Shown: positions 32,048 through 42,912, counted from the first letter of the stretch. The stretch is 64,000 nt of DNA from Hydrogenophaga sp. NFH-34 (GCF_021401345.1 NZ_JACBGE010000004.1:62001-126000); one strand, 5' to 3'. A program made the numbers and translations. Notes: generated by a model from the sequence alone, not told the origin.

Positions 32048-33160
32048 CTAGCGGGTGATGCGGCCGATCACGCCGTCGGCGAGCCAGTTCATGCCCAGGA
32101 TCGCCGCGTTGTCCAGCGACTGGCCCGCTGCAATGGCCATGCGGCCCTCGTTGTCCCGGACCCCGTGCGCACCGCCACCGAACACGGTCAGGCGGCCGCT
32201 GGCCAGATCGGCCTGCCGGGCTTCCACCTCGACCTGCACCGCCTTGGGCACGCGGGAGCCGAAGCCTTCGACACGGATCATGCCTTCGCGCACGCCGCCC
32301 CACAGGCTGGTGCTGGCCCAGGTGCCTTCGAGCACGGCGCGCACGCGCCGGGTGTAGTAATCGCCCCAGCGGTGGGTGACCGCCACCACCTGGGCATCGG
32401 GCGCGACCTTGCGCATGTCGGAGTGGTAGGCCACGGCCAGCTTGCCGCGCTCCTGCGCAGCCACCATCACCGCGTTGGAGCCGGTGTGGAAGGCCAGCAC
32501 CTCGGCGCCCTGGTTGATCAGCGTCATCGCCGCCTCGCGCTCGCGCGCGGGGTTGAACCACTCGCCGAGGAACACCACCCGCACCGTGGCCTGCGGATTG
32601 ACCGAGCGCATGCCGAGCAGAAACGCATTGATGCCCTGCACCACTTCGGGAATCGGGAAACCCGCCACGTAGCCGGCCTGCGTCGCCAGGCGCCCGGCCG
32701 CCACCCCGGCCAGGTAGCGGCCTTCGTAGTAGCGCGCGTTGGCCGTGGCCACGTTCGGGGTGGTCTTGTAGCCAGTGATGGACTCGAACTTCACCTGGGG
32801 AAATTCGCGCGCCACCTTGAGCGTCGGCTCCATGTAGCCGAAGCTGGGGGTGAAGATGATCTGGTGGCCCTGCTGGGCCAGGTCGCGGATCACGCGCTCG
32901 GCGTCGGGGCCTTCGGCGACGTTCTCCACATAGGTGGTCTGCACCTTGGTCCCCAGCGCGGCTTCGACGGCCTTGCGACCCTCGTCGTGCTGACGCACCC
33001 AGCCCGCCTCGGTGAGCGGCGCCACATAGACGAAAGCGGCCTTGACCGGAGCAGAAGGTGCGGTCTGGGCGCGGGTGGAGATCGGAGAAAACAAGGTGGC
33101 GACGGCCAGGCTGCTGACCGCCAGGGCACAGCCGGCCCGGGCCACGAGGTTTTTGTACAT
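32048..33160 (-). CDS. BMP-family ABC receptor (purine/nucleoside type), second copy
   Basis: Periplasmic receptor of 370 residues with a signal peptide ending near TRAQ and the BMP core KAAFVYVAPLTEAGWVRQHDEGRKAVE and FGYMEPTLKVAREFP. It resembles the lipoprotein receptor at 35616 along its length but has a cleavable signal, not a lipobox. It stands alone behind a terminator (33190-33222). It probably serves the ABC transporter at 36.8-40.3 kb with a different purine. AGAGGAA precedes the ATG. Confidence 0.93.
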   Translation of the reverse strand: MYKNLVARAGCALAVSSLAVATLFSPISTRAQTAPSAPVKAAFVYVAPLTEAGWVRQHDEGRKAVEAALGTKVQTTYVENVAEGPDAERVIRDLAQQGHQIIFTPSFGYMEPTLKVAREFPQVKFESITGYKTTPNVATANARYYEGRYLAGVAAGRLATQAGYVAGFPIPEVVQGINAFLLGMRSVNPQATVRVVFLGEWFNPAREREAAMTLINQGAEVLAFHTGSNAVMVAAQERGKLAVAYHSDMRKVAPDAQVVAVTHRWGDYYTRRVRAVLEGTWASTSLWGGVREGMIRVEGFGSRVPKAVQVEVEARQADLASGRLTVFGGGAHGVRDNEGRMAIAAGQSLDNAAILGMNWLADGVIGRITR

Positions 33161-33189
33161 GGTGTTCCTCTACATGGCTTCCGAAAGAC

Positions 33190-33222
33190 AAAAAAAGCGA
33201 GCCGGGGAAGCACCGGCTCGCT
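33190..33222 (-). terminator. Rho-independent terminator after the adenine deaminase gene
   Basis: 10-bp stem AGCGAGCCGG / CCGGCTCGCT with a 7-base loop, followed on the minus strand by seven T. It lies between the adenine deaminase stop (33257) and the start of the second BMP receptor (33160). Confidence 0.93.
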
Positions 33223-33256
33223 GGCGGTCATTGTAGCGCCGGGGGGCCGAACGCGC

Positions 33257-34264
33257 TCAGCCCGCCGCCACGCGGTCCACCGCAGCCAGAAAGGCGCTGC
33301 GCTGCGCCGGATCGATGAAGCTGGCCTCGAAGCTGTTTTTGGCCAGCGCCACCACGTCGGCCCGCGACAGCGACAAGGCCTCGGTGGTCTGCACATAGTT
33401 GGCGTTCAGGTAGCCACCGAAGTAGGCAGGATCGTCCGAATTGACGGTCACGCACAGGCCCGCGTCGAGCATGCGTTTGAGCGGGTGATCGCGCAGGTCG
33501 TCCACCACGCACAGCTTGAGGTTGGAGAGCGGGCACACGGTCAGCGGCAGGCGCGTGTGTGCCAGCTCGGCCATGAGCAGCGGGTCCTGCATCGCGGCCA
33601 CGCCGTGATCGATGCGGTCGACCTTGAGCAGGTCGATGGCCTGCCACATGTATTCGGGCGGCCCCTCTTCGCCCGCGTGCGCCACCACCCGCAGCCCCAG
33701 GTCGCGGCAGCGCGCGAACACGCGCTGAAACTTTTCGGGCGGATGCCCGACCTCGCTCGAATCGAGGCCCACGCCGATGAAATGCTGTCGGTACGGCAGG
33801 GCCGCTTCCAGCGTGGCAAAGGCGTCGGCTTCGCTGAGGTGGCGCAGGAAACAGAGGATGAGCGCGGCGCTGATGCCCAGCTCCTGCTCCGCGCGCCGGC
33901 ACGCGCCCGCGAGCCCCTCGATCACCGCCGCCATGGGCACACCGCGGGCGGTGTGGGTCTGCGGATCGAAGAACAGCTCGGCGTGCACCACGTGATCGGC
34001 CTGGGCGCGCAGGAAGTAGGCCCAGGCCATGTCGTGAAAGTCCTGCGCCGTGAGCAGCACGCTGGCACCCGCGTAGTAGATATCGAGAAAGCTCTGCAGG
34101 TCGGTGAAGGCATAGGCCGCACGCAGTGCCTCGACACTGGAGTACGCCAGCGCGACGCCGTTGCGCTGCGCCAGCGCAAAAATCAGCTCGGGCTCCAACG
34201 AGCCTTCGATGTGGATGTGCAGCTCGGCCTTGGGGATGGCGCGGGCGAGTTCGGTGGGGTTCAT
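33257..34264 (-). CDS. Adenine deaminase (adenosine-deaminase superfamily, Ade type)
   Basis: A 335-residue zinc hydrolase. HIHIEG (H16, H18), VVAHAGEEG, IDHGVA and NSDDPAYFGGY give the metal and catalytic residues. SLEPELIFALAQRN and AELFFDPQTHTARG are the form found in adenine deaminases of the Aah1 type rather than classical adenosine deaminase, so hypoxanthine is the likely product, feeding xanthine dehydrogenase. It lies in the same direction as the oxygenase upstream, with repeat copy C between. Confidence 0.9.
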   Translation of the reverse strand: MNPTELARAIPKAELHIHIEGSLEPELIFALAQRNGVALAYSSVEALRAAYAFTDLQSFLDIYYAGASVLLTAQDFHDMAWAYFLRAQADHVVHAELFFDPQTHTARGVPMAAVIEGLAGACRRAEQELGISAALILCFLRHLSEADAFATLEAALPYRQHFIGVGLDSSEVGHPPEKFQRVFARCRDLGLRVVAHAGEEGPPEYMWQAIDLLKVDRIDHGVAAMQDPLLMAELAHTRLPLTVCPLSNLKLCVVDDLRDHPLKRMLDAGLCVTVNSDDPAYFGGYLNANYVQTTEALSLSRADVVALAKNSFEASFIDPAQRSAFLAAVDRVAAG

Positions 34265-34283
34265 GTCACAGGTCTTTCTTGTC

Positions 34284-34387
34284 CAGGGGTACCGCAGAAC
34301 CGGCTCTGCCGGGCCACAGGTGCCGTCCGCTCTCGAAGCGCCGCGGGCGCGCTACGGAGAGGGGAAGCCGCAAAGCGGCGCAGGGGA
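34284..34387 (-). repeat. Stop-codon-linked intergenic repeat, copy C
   Basis: About 104 bases ending three bases from the oxygenase stop (34391). It carries the hairpin CCGGC-TCT-GCCGG and the ending AAGCGGCGCAGGGG; it is closest to copy E. Confidence 0.78.
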
Positions 34388-34390
34388 GCG

Positions 34391-35458
34391 TCAGGATACC
34401 CCCAGCGCAATGCCGGTGCGCGCCAGGTAGCGGCGGTAGGCGCTGGACATGCGGTCGGCCGGCCCGTGCACCTCGGCCATCCGGCCCGACAGGCCGATCG
34501 GCAGCGTCTTGGGCATCTGGGATTCGACGATGGGTTTGTCCTGCCCGAACACCGTGTCCTGAAACCGGCGCAACTCTTCGTCGTCCGAGAGATCGCCCAG
34601 CGTCGCCATGGCAAACCAGGCGGTGCAGGCCTCGGGGCCGTCGGGACGGATGAACAGGGCGATGGCGTTGCTCACCGGGTCGCCATCGGCCGCGTCCTTG
34701 CGCAGGATGGCCGCAAACGGGTGCGGCACGCTGTAGCGGTAAGCGATCCAGGCGCCGTCCTGTGCGCCCGCATAGGCACGCGGCTGCCAGGCCTTGCATT
34801 CGCGCGCCAGCACGCCGTCCACGCCCTCCTCGACCCGCCCCGTGTCCACCTGCGCATGGCTGCGCGCACCCAGCCAGCCTTCGTGCACAAAACCGAAATG
34901 GCTCAGATCGAGAAAGTTTTCCACCAGGCGCGGCGCACTGGTGGCGACCTCGTAGGGCCCGCACAGCACCTGGCGCCACAGCGGATCGGCCCAGGGCTCG
35001 AACGCGGGCGGCTGCGACAGGGAAGCCGGCAGTTGCGACAGGTCTGGCCGCTCCAGGCGCACCCAGACCAGTCCGTGCCGTTCCTGGGCGTCAAACACCT
35101 GCGCGCAGTGGGCAGCCGGTGGCTCGAAGGCCGGCGCCGCAGGCACGTGCACGCAGCGACCCACCGCCACCGGCGTGCCCTGGTGCCCCTGCGCCGCCGC
35201 AGCATCGCCAGCGAACTGCCAGCCATGGTAGGGACACTCCAGCCGCGCGCCGTGCAGGTGGGTGAGCACCCGCCCCAGGGACAGCTGGGCCCCGCGGTGC
35301 GGGCAGCGGTCGGCCCAGGCGTGCACCACGCCGGGTTGGCCCTCGTGCCCGTGCTCGCGCCACAGGACCAGCGGCTGCCCCAGCAGCGTGACCGCCAACG
35401 GCGCGTCGCGCAGGTGCATGCCCGCAATGACCGGGTGCCAGAGTTGTTGTTCGATCAT
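34391..35458 (-). CDS. Rieske aromatic-ring/N-demethylase-type oxygenase in the purine island
   Basis: A 355-residue oxygenase with Rieske ligands CPHRG and CPYHGW and the iron site in FLDLSHFGFVHEG. It groups by motif with phenoxybenzoate dioxygenase, O-demethylase and methylxanthine N-demethylase proteins. Its place between adenine deaminase and the purine transporter suggests a purine derivative as substrate, for example a methylated xanthine; that is inference. No reductase gene is nearby. The ATG at 35458 follows GGAGG. Confidence 0.85.
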   Translation of the reverse strand: MIEQQLWHPVIAGMHLRDAPLAVTLLGQPLVLWREHGHEGQPGVVHAWADRCPHRGAQLSLGRVLTHLHGARLECPYHGWQFAGDAAAAQGHQGTPVAVGRCVHVPAAPAFEPPAAHCAQVFDAQERHGLVWVRLERPDLSQLPASLSQPPAFEPWADPLWRQVLCGPYEVATSAPRLVENFLDLSHFGFVHEGWLGARSHAQVDTGRVEEGVDGVLARECKAWQPRAYAGAQDGAWIAYRYSVPHPFAAILRKDAADGDPVSNAIALFIRPDGPEACTAWFAMATLGDLSDDEELRRFQDTVFGQDKPIVESQMPKTLPIGLSGRMAEVHGPADRMSSAYRRYLARTGIALGVS

Positions 35459-35467
35459 GCGACCTCC

Positions 35468-35500
35468 AAAGAAAAACGCCGCTGTGGGAGCAGCGGCGTT
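35468..35500 (-). terminator. Terminator after the first BMP receptor gene
   Basis: 10-bp stem AACGCCGCTG / CAGCGGCGTT with a 6-base loop followed on the minus strand by TTTCTTT. It lies just before the oxygenase ribosome site, so the ABC transporter operon probably ends here, with partial read-through or a separate promoter for the oxygenase. Confidence 0.85.
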
Positions 35501-35529
35501 GAGGTGTTTCCGGCGCGCGGGTCTTCGCT

Positions 35530-35610
35530 CCAGGATGCCGTGGAACCGGCTTTGCCGGGCCACTGGCATCGCCCCCCTTTCAGGGGAGTGACGCGAAGCG
35601 GCGCGGGGGG
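35530..35610 (-). repeat. Stop-codon-linked intergenic repeat, copy D
   Basis: About 81 bases ending six bases from the BMP receptor stop (35616). Hairpin CCGGC-TTT-GCCGG and ending GCGGCGCGGGGGG, nearly the same as copy A. Confidence 0.8.
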
Positions 35611-35615
35611 TGAAC

Positions 35616-36761
35616 TCAGTTCGGCAGCTTGCCTTCCACGCCCTTGACGTAGAACTTGATCCCGCCCAGGAATGCGTCGTCGGCCACCGCATCGGCCGCC
35701 AGCACTTCCTTGCCGTCCTGCCCGGCGATCGGGCCCTTCCAGATGTGGAAGCTGCCGTCCTTCAGGCCGGCCTTGATCTCGTCGATCTTGGCCTTGGTTT
35801 CGGCTGGCACGTCTTCGGCCACGGACACCATGTCGATGGCGCCTTCCTTGTGGCCCCACCACACGCCGCTGTTGCCGGCCCAGGTACCGTCCAGCGCATC
35901 CTTGACGGCCTTGATGTAGTACGGCCCCCAGTTGATCACGGCCGAACCCAGGTGGGCCTTGGGACCATAGGCGGTCATGTCGGAATCCCAGCCGAAGGCA
36001 CGCTTGCCCATTTTTTCGGCGGTCTGCAGCACGGCCGACGAGTCGGTGTTCTGCATCAGCACGTCGGCACCGCCGTTGATCAGCGAGGTGGCGGCTTCGG
36101 TTTCCTTCGGTGGGTCGAACCAGCCGTTGACCCACACCACCTTGGTCTTGACCTTCGGGTTCACCGACTGCGCACCCAGCGTGAAGCTGTTGATGTTGCG
36201 GATCACTTCAGGGATTGGGATCGAAGCCACCACACCCAGGGTGTTGGTCTTGGTCATGGCGCCGGCAATCACGCCCGCCATGTAGGCACCTTCGTAGGTG
36301 CGGCTGTCGTAGGTGCGCATGTTCTCGGCCTGCTTGTAGCCGGTGGCGTGCTCGAACTTCACGTCCTTGAAGTCGGCAGCGACCTTGAGCATGGGCTCCA
36401 TGTAGCCGAAGGTGGTGCCGAAAATGACCTTGTTGCCCTGACTGGCCAGATCGCGCAGCACGCGCTCGGCGTCGGCGCTCTCAGGCACGTTCTCGACGAA
36501 GCTGGTCACGATCTTGTCGCCGAACTCGGCTTCCAGCGCCTTGCGACCGTTGTCGTGCGCGAAGGTCCAGCCGCCGTCACCCACCGGGCCGACATAGGCA
36601 AACGCCACCTTCAGCGGCTCGGCCTTGGGGGCTTCGGCGGCAGGGGCCGGGGCGGGCGCCGGTGCCGGCTCTTCCTTCTTGCCGCAGCCGATCAGGGCGG
36701 CGCTGGCCACGGCCGTCAGGGCCGCCAGCTTCATGAGGGAACGCTTGTTCAGGTCAGTCAT
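35616..36761 (-). CDS. BMP-family ABC lipoprotein receptor (purine/nucleoside)
   Basis: A 381-residue receptor with a lipobox AALIGC (lipidated C26), a Pro/Ala linker, and the BMP domain (KVAFAYVGPVGDGGWTFAHDNGRKALE; TTFGYMEPMLKVAADF). It captures the substrate for the permeases and ATPase encoded just upstream. Last gene of the transporter operon; a terminator follows at 35468-35500. Confidence 0.95.
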   Translation of the reverse strand: MTDLNKRSLMKLAALTAVASAALIGCGKKEEPAPAPAPAPAAEAPKAEPLKVAFAYVGPVGDGGWTFAHDNGRKALEAEFGDKIVTSFVENVPESADAERVLRDLASQGNKVIFGTTFGYMEPMLKVAADFKDVKFEHATGYKQAENMRTYDSRTYEGAYMAGVIAGAMTKTNTLGVVASIPIPEVIRNINSFTLGAQSVNPKVKTKVVWVNGWFDPPKETEAATSLINGGADVLMQNTDSSAVLQTAEKMGKRAFGWDSDMTAYGPKAHLGSAVINWGPYYIKAVKDALDGTWAGNSGVWWGHKEGAIDMVSVAEDVPAETKAKIDEIKAGLKDGSFHIWKGPIAGQDGKEVLAADAVADDAFLGGIKFYVKGVEGKLPN

Positions 36762-36813
36762 GGAAACCTCTTGGTGGGTAGAAAAAGGAGAAAAGGAAAC
36801 CGGAAGCCAAAGA

Positions 36814-37734
36814 TTATGCGCCCGGGTAGAACGGTTTTCCGATCGATGCGGGCATGTTGATGCGAATCCAAGTCGGGTTGCGCGAAATCAGCACCAGCAC
36901 CACGATCGTGGCCACGTAAGGCATCATGGTCAGGAACTGGCTGGGCACGTTCACGCCCATGCCCTGCAGGTGGAACTGCAGCATCGTCACGCCGCCGAAC
37001 AGGTAGGCGCCCAGCAGCACACGCGCCGGCCGCCAGGTGGCGAAAGTGGTCAGGGCCAGGGCGATCCAGCCCTTGCCGGCGATCATGCCTTCCACCCACA
37101 GCGGGGTATAGACCGTGGACACATAGGCGCCCGCCAGCCCGCACAGCGCGCCGCCGGCCATCACCGCCATGAGCCGGATGCGGCGCACCGGGTAGCCCAG
37201 GGCATGGGCCGATTCCGGGCTTTCGCCCACGCTGCGCAGCACCAGACCGGCGCGGGTGCGCCACAGGAACCAGATCAGCCCCAGCACCAGCGCCACACAG
37301 ACGTAGACCATGGGGTGGTGCCTGAACAGCGCCGGTCCCACAAACGGAATGTCGGACAGCACCGGCACGGCGAAGCGCATCTGCTCGGGCAGCTTTTCCT
37401 GCACGTAGGCGGTGCCGGCGAAGGCCGAGAAGCCGGCCCCGAACAGCGAGAGCGCCAGCCCGGTGGCGTACTGGTTGGTGTTGAGCCAGATCACCAGGAC
37501 GCCGAACAGCGCGGCCAGCAAGGCGCCGGCCAGCATGCCGGCGCCCAGGCCCGCCACGGTGCTGCCGGTGTGCACGACGGTGGCGAAGCCCGCCAGGGCG
37601 GCGCAGAGCATCATGCCCTCGGCGCCCAGGTTGACGATGCCGGCCTTTTCGTTGATGAGCAGGCCGAGCGAGGCGATCGCCAGCACGGTGCCGGCATTGA
37701 GCGAGGCGGCGATGAGGAGTGCGGTGGATTCCAT
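36814..37734 (-). CDS. BMP-type ABC transporter permease 2
   Basis: A 306-residue inner-membrane permease with about eight helices and the family signature LLINEKAGIVNLGAEGMML near the N-terminus. It forms the channel with the permease encoded at 37747, 12 bases upstream. AGGAG lies eight bases before the ATG. Confidence 0.94.
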   Translation of the reverse strand: MESTALLIAASLNAGTVLAIASLGLLINEKAGIVNLGAEGMMLCAALAGFATVVHTGSTVAGLGAGMLAGALLAALFGVLVIWLNTNQYATGLALSLFGAGFSAFAGTAYVQEKLPEQMRFAVPVLSDIPFVGPALFRHHPMVYVCVALVLGLIWFLWRTRAGLVLRSVGESPESAHALGYPVRRIRLMAVMAGGALCGLAGAYVSTVYTPLWVEGMIAGKGWIALALTTFATWRPARVLLGAYLFGGVTMLQFHLQGMGVNVPSQFLTMMPYVATIVVLVLISRNPTWIRINMPASIGKPFYPGA

Positions 37735-37746
37735 GTCAGCGACTCC

Positions 37747-38802
37747 TTATTTTTTCCAGACCAGGCGATACGCGATCAAGGTGTCACAAGCCAGCAGCGC
37801 GAACAGCAGCAGGCCCTGGAACACGCCGGTGATCGACTTGGGCAGGCCCAGGCGCGACTGCGCGAGTTCACCGCCGATGTAGAACATGCTCATCAGGATC
37901 GCCGAGAACACGATGCCCACCGGGTGCAGTCGGCCGACGAAGGCCACGATGATGGCCGCGAATCCGTAGCCCGCCGGCACATAGGGCGTGAGCTGGCCGA
38001 TGGGTCCGGCCACTTCCAGCGCGCCGGCCATGCCGGCCATGCCCCCGGAAGTGAGCAGCGCGATCCACAACGCCTTGCGCGACGAAAACCCGGCGTAACG
38101 GGCCGCGGCCGGGGCCAGCCCGCCTACCTGCTGGGCGAAGCCCGAATAGGTGCGGAACAGGAACACCCACACCGCCGCCACGCCCGCCAGCGCCAGCAGC
38201 AGCCCGATGTTCAGGCGCGAGCCGGGCACCAGGCGCGGGATCTGGGTGACCGCCTCGAAAGTCTTGGTCTGCGGAAAGTTGTAGCCGCCCGGGTCCTTCC
38301 AAGGGCCGTAGACCAGGTAGTTGAGCACCTGCACCGCCACGTAGACCAGCATCAGGCTGACCAGGATTTCGTTGGCGTTGAAGCGGTCGCGCAGCAGGGC
38401 CGTGATGCCGGCCCAGACCATGCCCCCCACCACCCCTGCGGCGATGATGGCCGGCACGATCCAGCCGCCGGTGGTCTTGTCGGCGGTGAGCGCGACGCCG
38501 GCCGCGAAGATGGCGCCAATCAGGTACTGTCCCTCGGCGCCGATGTTCCACACGTTGGAGCGGAAGCAGACCGCCAGCCCCAGCGCGATGATCAGCAGTG
38601 GCGTGGCCTTGACCATCAGTTCGGACAGTGCGTAGGTGCTCTTGATGGGCTCCCAGAAGAACACCTGCAGCCCGCGCACCGGGTCTTTGCCGAGCACGGC
38701 GAACAGGATCACCCCGATCACGACGGTGATCGCCAGCGCCAGCAGCGGCGAGGCATAACCCCAGCGCCTCGAAGGCTGGGGACGGACTTCAAGCCGCAGC
38801 AT
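37747..38802 (-). CDS. BMP-type ABC transporter permease 1
   Basis: A 351-residue permease. LAVCFRSNVWNIGAEGQYLIGAI is the conserved motif, equivalent to the NLGAEG motif of its partner. The start is the ATG at 38802 with GGAG seven bases upstream; the ATPase frame overlaps it by 14 bases, indicating translational coupling. Upstream extension to 38889 lacks a ribosome site. Confidence 0.94.
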   Translation of the reverse strand: MLRLEVRPQPSRRWGYASPLLALAITVVIGVILFAVLGKDPVRGLQVFFWEPIKSTYALSELMVKATPLLIIALGLAVCFRSNVWNIGAEGQYLIGAIFAAGVALTADKTTGGWIVPAIIAAGVVGGMVWAGITALLRDRFNANEILVSLMLVYVAVQVLNYLVYGPWKDPGGYNFPQTKTFEAVTQIPRLVPGSRLNIGLLLALAGVAAVWVFLFRTYSGFAQQVGGLAPAAARYAGFSSRKALWIALLTSGGMAGMAGALEVAGPIGQLTPYVPAGYGFAAIIVAFVGRLHPVGIVFSAILMSMFYIGGELAQSRLGLPKSITGVFQGLLLFALLACDTLIAYRLVWKK

Positions 38803-40330
38803 GGGCGGACTCCTCGGACGGTTGTTGTGCGCCGGCGCCCCACAGGCCCGACATCCATTCCCCGATGCGCTCCACCGTGGCGTCGACACGGTCGACGCTG
38901 GGCGACAGGCGCCCCTTGGCGATCACGTGCAGGCGGTCGCTGATCTCGAACAGCTCGTCCAGTTCTTCACTGACCACCAGCACCGCGCAGCCGGCATCGC
39001 GCAGCTTCAGGATTTCGCCGCGGATCTGGGCCGAGGCGCCCACGTCCACCCCCCAGGTGGGCTGGCTGACGATGAGCAGCTTGGGCTTGGCCTCGATCTC
39101 GCGCCCCACGATGAACTTCTGCAGATTGCCGCCCGAGAGCGACTTGGCCGCCGCGTCGGGCCCGTTGGCTTTGACCCGGTAGCGCGCAATGATGTCTTCG
39201 GCCTGGGCCTTGAGCGCCCCCAGCCGAAGCCAGCCACCCGCGCCGACCGCGTCGCGGCGCGACAGCAACAGGTTCTGCGACAGCGACAGCGTGGGCACGG
39301 CGCCCCGGCCCAGCCGCTCTTCCGGCACGAAATGCAGGCCCAGCGCGCGGCGCCGGCCGGGGCCCATGCGCGCAGCGTCCTTGCCCAGCACCCGGATGCT
39401 GCCGGCCGGCGCGCGCCGGTCTTCGCCCGACAGCGCGTACAGCAGTTCGCCCTGCCCGTTGCCCGAAACACCGGCAATGCCGACCACTTCGCCCGCGCGC
39501 ACCGTCAGGGCGATGTCGGCCAGGTGGGTGCCGAACGGATCGTCGCTGGCCAGCGTCAGGCCCTGGACCTGGAGCACGTCGGCCCCGGGGTTCTGCGCGC
39601 GCTCGGCCAGCGCAGGCGGTTCGGCCCCGATCATCAGACGCGACAGCGAGGCGTTGCTTTCCTGGCGCGGGTCGCACACGCCGGTGACCTGCCCGCCGCG
39701 CAGCACCGTGCAGGCGTTGCACAGCTCGCGGATTTCATGCAGCTTGTGGCTGATATAGAGGATGCTGCAACCCTCGGACGCCAGCTTGCGCAGCACCACG
39801 AACAGGCGCTCGACCGCCTGCGGCGTCAGCACCGAGGTGGGCTCGTCCAGGATCAGCAGTTGCGGATTGGTCAGCAGCGCCCGGATGATCTCCACGCGCT
39901 GCATCTCGCCCACACTGAGCGTGTGCACCGGCCGCGCCGGGTCGATGTCCAGACCGTACTCGGCCGCCTTGGCCGAGATGCTGGCCGTGACTTCGGCGAG
40001 GGTGAGCGACTTGTCCAGCCCGAGCCAGACGTTTTCGGCCACGGTGATGGTGTCGAACAGGCTGAAATGCTGGAACACCATGCTGATGCCCAGCGCGCGC
40101 GCTTCCTGCGGGTTGCGGATGTGCACCGGCCGGCCGTTGAACATCACCGAGCCCTCGTCGGGTTTGACCGAGCCGTAGATGATCTTCATCAGCGTGGACT
40201 TGCCGGCGCCGTTCTCGCCCAGCACGGCGTGCACCTCGCCCGGGGCGACGGACAGCGACACGTTGCTGTTGGCCACCACGCCGGGATAGCGCTTGGTGAT
40301 GCCGGACAGCTGCAATCGGGGGGTCGTCAA
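38789..40330 (-). CDS. BMP-type ABC transporter ATPase (two nucleotide-binding domains)
   Basis: A 513-residue double ATPase. The first domain has GENGAGKSTLMKI, the signature LSVGEMQRVEI and LLILDEPTSVLTPQ. The second has degenerate loops (AGVSGNGQGELLYAL) and LSGGNLQKFIVGREI. It powers purine uptake. The start codon is a TTG at 40330 with AGGAG six bases upstream, a clear case of a non-ATG start. It lies 33 bases after the LysR gene in the same direction. Confidence 0.95.
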   Translation of the reverse strand: MTTPRLQLSGITKRYPGVVANSNVSLSVAPGEVHAVLGENGAGKSTLMKIIYGSVKPDEGSVMFNGRPVHIRNPQEARALGISMVFQHFSLFDTITVAENVWLGLDKSLTLAEVTASISAKAAEYGLDIDPARPVHTLSVGEMQRVEIIRALLTNPQLLILDEPTSVLTPQAVERLFVVLRKLASEGCSILYISHKLHEIRELCNACTVLRGGQVTGVCDPRQESNASLSRLMIGAEPPALAERAQNPGADVLQVQGLTLASDDPFGTHLADIALTVRAGEVVGIAGVSGNGQGELLYALSGEDRRAPAGSIRVLGKDAARMGPGRRRALGLHFVPEERLGRGAVPTLSLSQNLLLSRRDAVGAGGWLRLGALKAQAEDIIARYRVKANGPDAAAKSLSGGNLQKFIVGREIEAKPKLLIVSQPTWGVDVGASAQIRGEILKLRDAGCAVLVVSEELDELFEISDRLHVIAKGRLSPSVDRVDATVERIGEWMSGLWGAGAQQPSEESAHAAA

Positions 40331-40363
40331 GGCGATCTCCTTCTCGTCATCGGGTTGGGGGGG

Positions 40364-41317
40364 TCAGGCGGCCGCGGCCTCGGGCAGGGTGCCGCGCAAG
40401 GCGGCAGCCACGCTCTTGATCTGCTCGCGCAGCCAGCGACCGGCGTTGGACGAGTGGGTGCGCTCGTGCCAGAGCTGGTAATACATCATGCGGGGAAACA
40501 CCGGCGGGCACGGCAGGATCTGCACCGGCAGCACGCCGACGAAACGCTCGCAATACTGCCGGCCCGTGGTCAGCACCAGCAGGCTGCCGGCCACCATGGA
40601 CGGGATCAGCCCGAAATGCGGACAGCGCGCGGTGATGTTGCGGGTCAGGCCCTGGGCCGCGAGGTGGTCGTCGATCACGCCCCGGGCGCCCGGGTGCGTG
40701 GGGGTCGGCGCGATGTGTTCCGCCGCCAGCCAAGCCTCCAGATCCCAGCCCCGGCGCACCGCCGGATGGTGGCTGGCCACGAGGCTGACGACCTCGTCGC
40801 CGAACAAACGCCCCAGATGCAGATCGTCCGGGGGTTTGAGCCAGTTGCCGATCACGACCTCGTACTGGCCCTGGGCCAGGTGGCTGCGGTAGTCGGCGTC
40901 GGCCGACAGCGGGTGGATCTCGATGTGGCAGTTGGGCGCTGCCGCCTTCACCTGCGACACCAGCTGCGGCAGAAACAGCGGGTCCAGATAGTCGCTGGCG
41001 GCCAGGCTGAAGGTGTGGTGCGCGGTGGCCGGATCGAAGGCCCGGGCCTCGGAAAACAGGGTCTCGGCGCTGCGCAGGATGTCGGCCGCCGGCTCGACCA
41101 TGCGCAGGCCCGCCACGGTGGGCACCATGTTGGAGCCGGAGCGCACCAAAAGCGGATCGCCGGCCAGTTCGCGCAGGCGCTTGAGCGCCGCACTGACCGC
41201 CGGCTGGTACATGCCCAGCCGCAAGGCTGCCCGCGACACGCTGCGCTCCGTGAGCACGGTGTGCAGCACGCGAATCAGGTGCAGGTCAATCTTGTCGAAC
41301 ATGGGCTCGTATTTCAT
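40364..41317 (-). CDS. LysR-type regulator of the purine island
   Basis: A 317-residue LysR protein: HTH at about residues 9-66 (LHLIRVLHTVLTERSVSRAALRLGMYQPAVSAALKRLRE), then the ligand-binding domain. It is divergent from xdhA and heads the transporter operon, so it is the natural candidate to control both in response to a purine. The NodD-like N-terminus (IDLHLIRVL) places it in the group with that start. Confidence 0.92.
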   Translation of the reverse strand: MKYEPMFDKIDLHLIRVLHTVLTERSVSRAALRLGMYQPAVSAALKRLRELAGDPLLVRSGSNMVPTVAGLRMVEPAADILRSAETLFSEARAFDPATAHHTFSLAASDYLDPLFLPQLVSQVKAAAPNCHIEIHPLSADADYRSHLAQGQYEVVIGNWLKPPDDLHLGRLFGDEVVSLVASHHPAVRRGWDLEAWLAAEHIAPTPTHPGARGVIDDHLAAQGLTRNITARCPHFGLIPSMVAGSLLVLTTGRQYCERFVGVLPVQILPCPPVFPRMMYYQLWHERTHSSNAGRWLREQIKSVAAALRGTLPEAAAA

Positions 41318-41412
41318 ACCCGCCGACTGTATGCGCAGATGGGGGTTTGGGCATTTTCGTCATACGTTTGAGCATATGTTGTGCCACGGGGGCGGGCGCT
41401 ATGCTGGCACGC
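41318..41412. promoter_or_regulatory. LysR-xdhA divergent promoter region
   Basis: A 95-base gap. Arms CATA and TATG, ten bases apart, at about 41371-41388 are of LysR-site form (T-N11-A-like). TATGCT ends seven bases before the ATG at 41413 and could be the xdhA -10. Confidence 0.4.
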
Positions 41413-42908
<1,496 letters not shown>

Positions 42909-42912
<4 letters not shown>

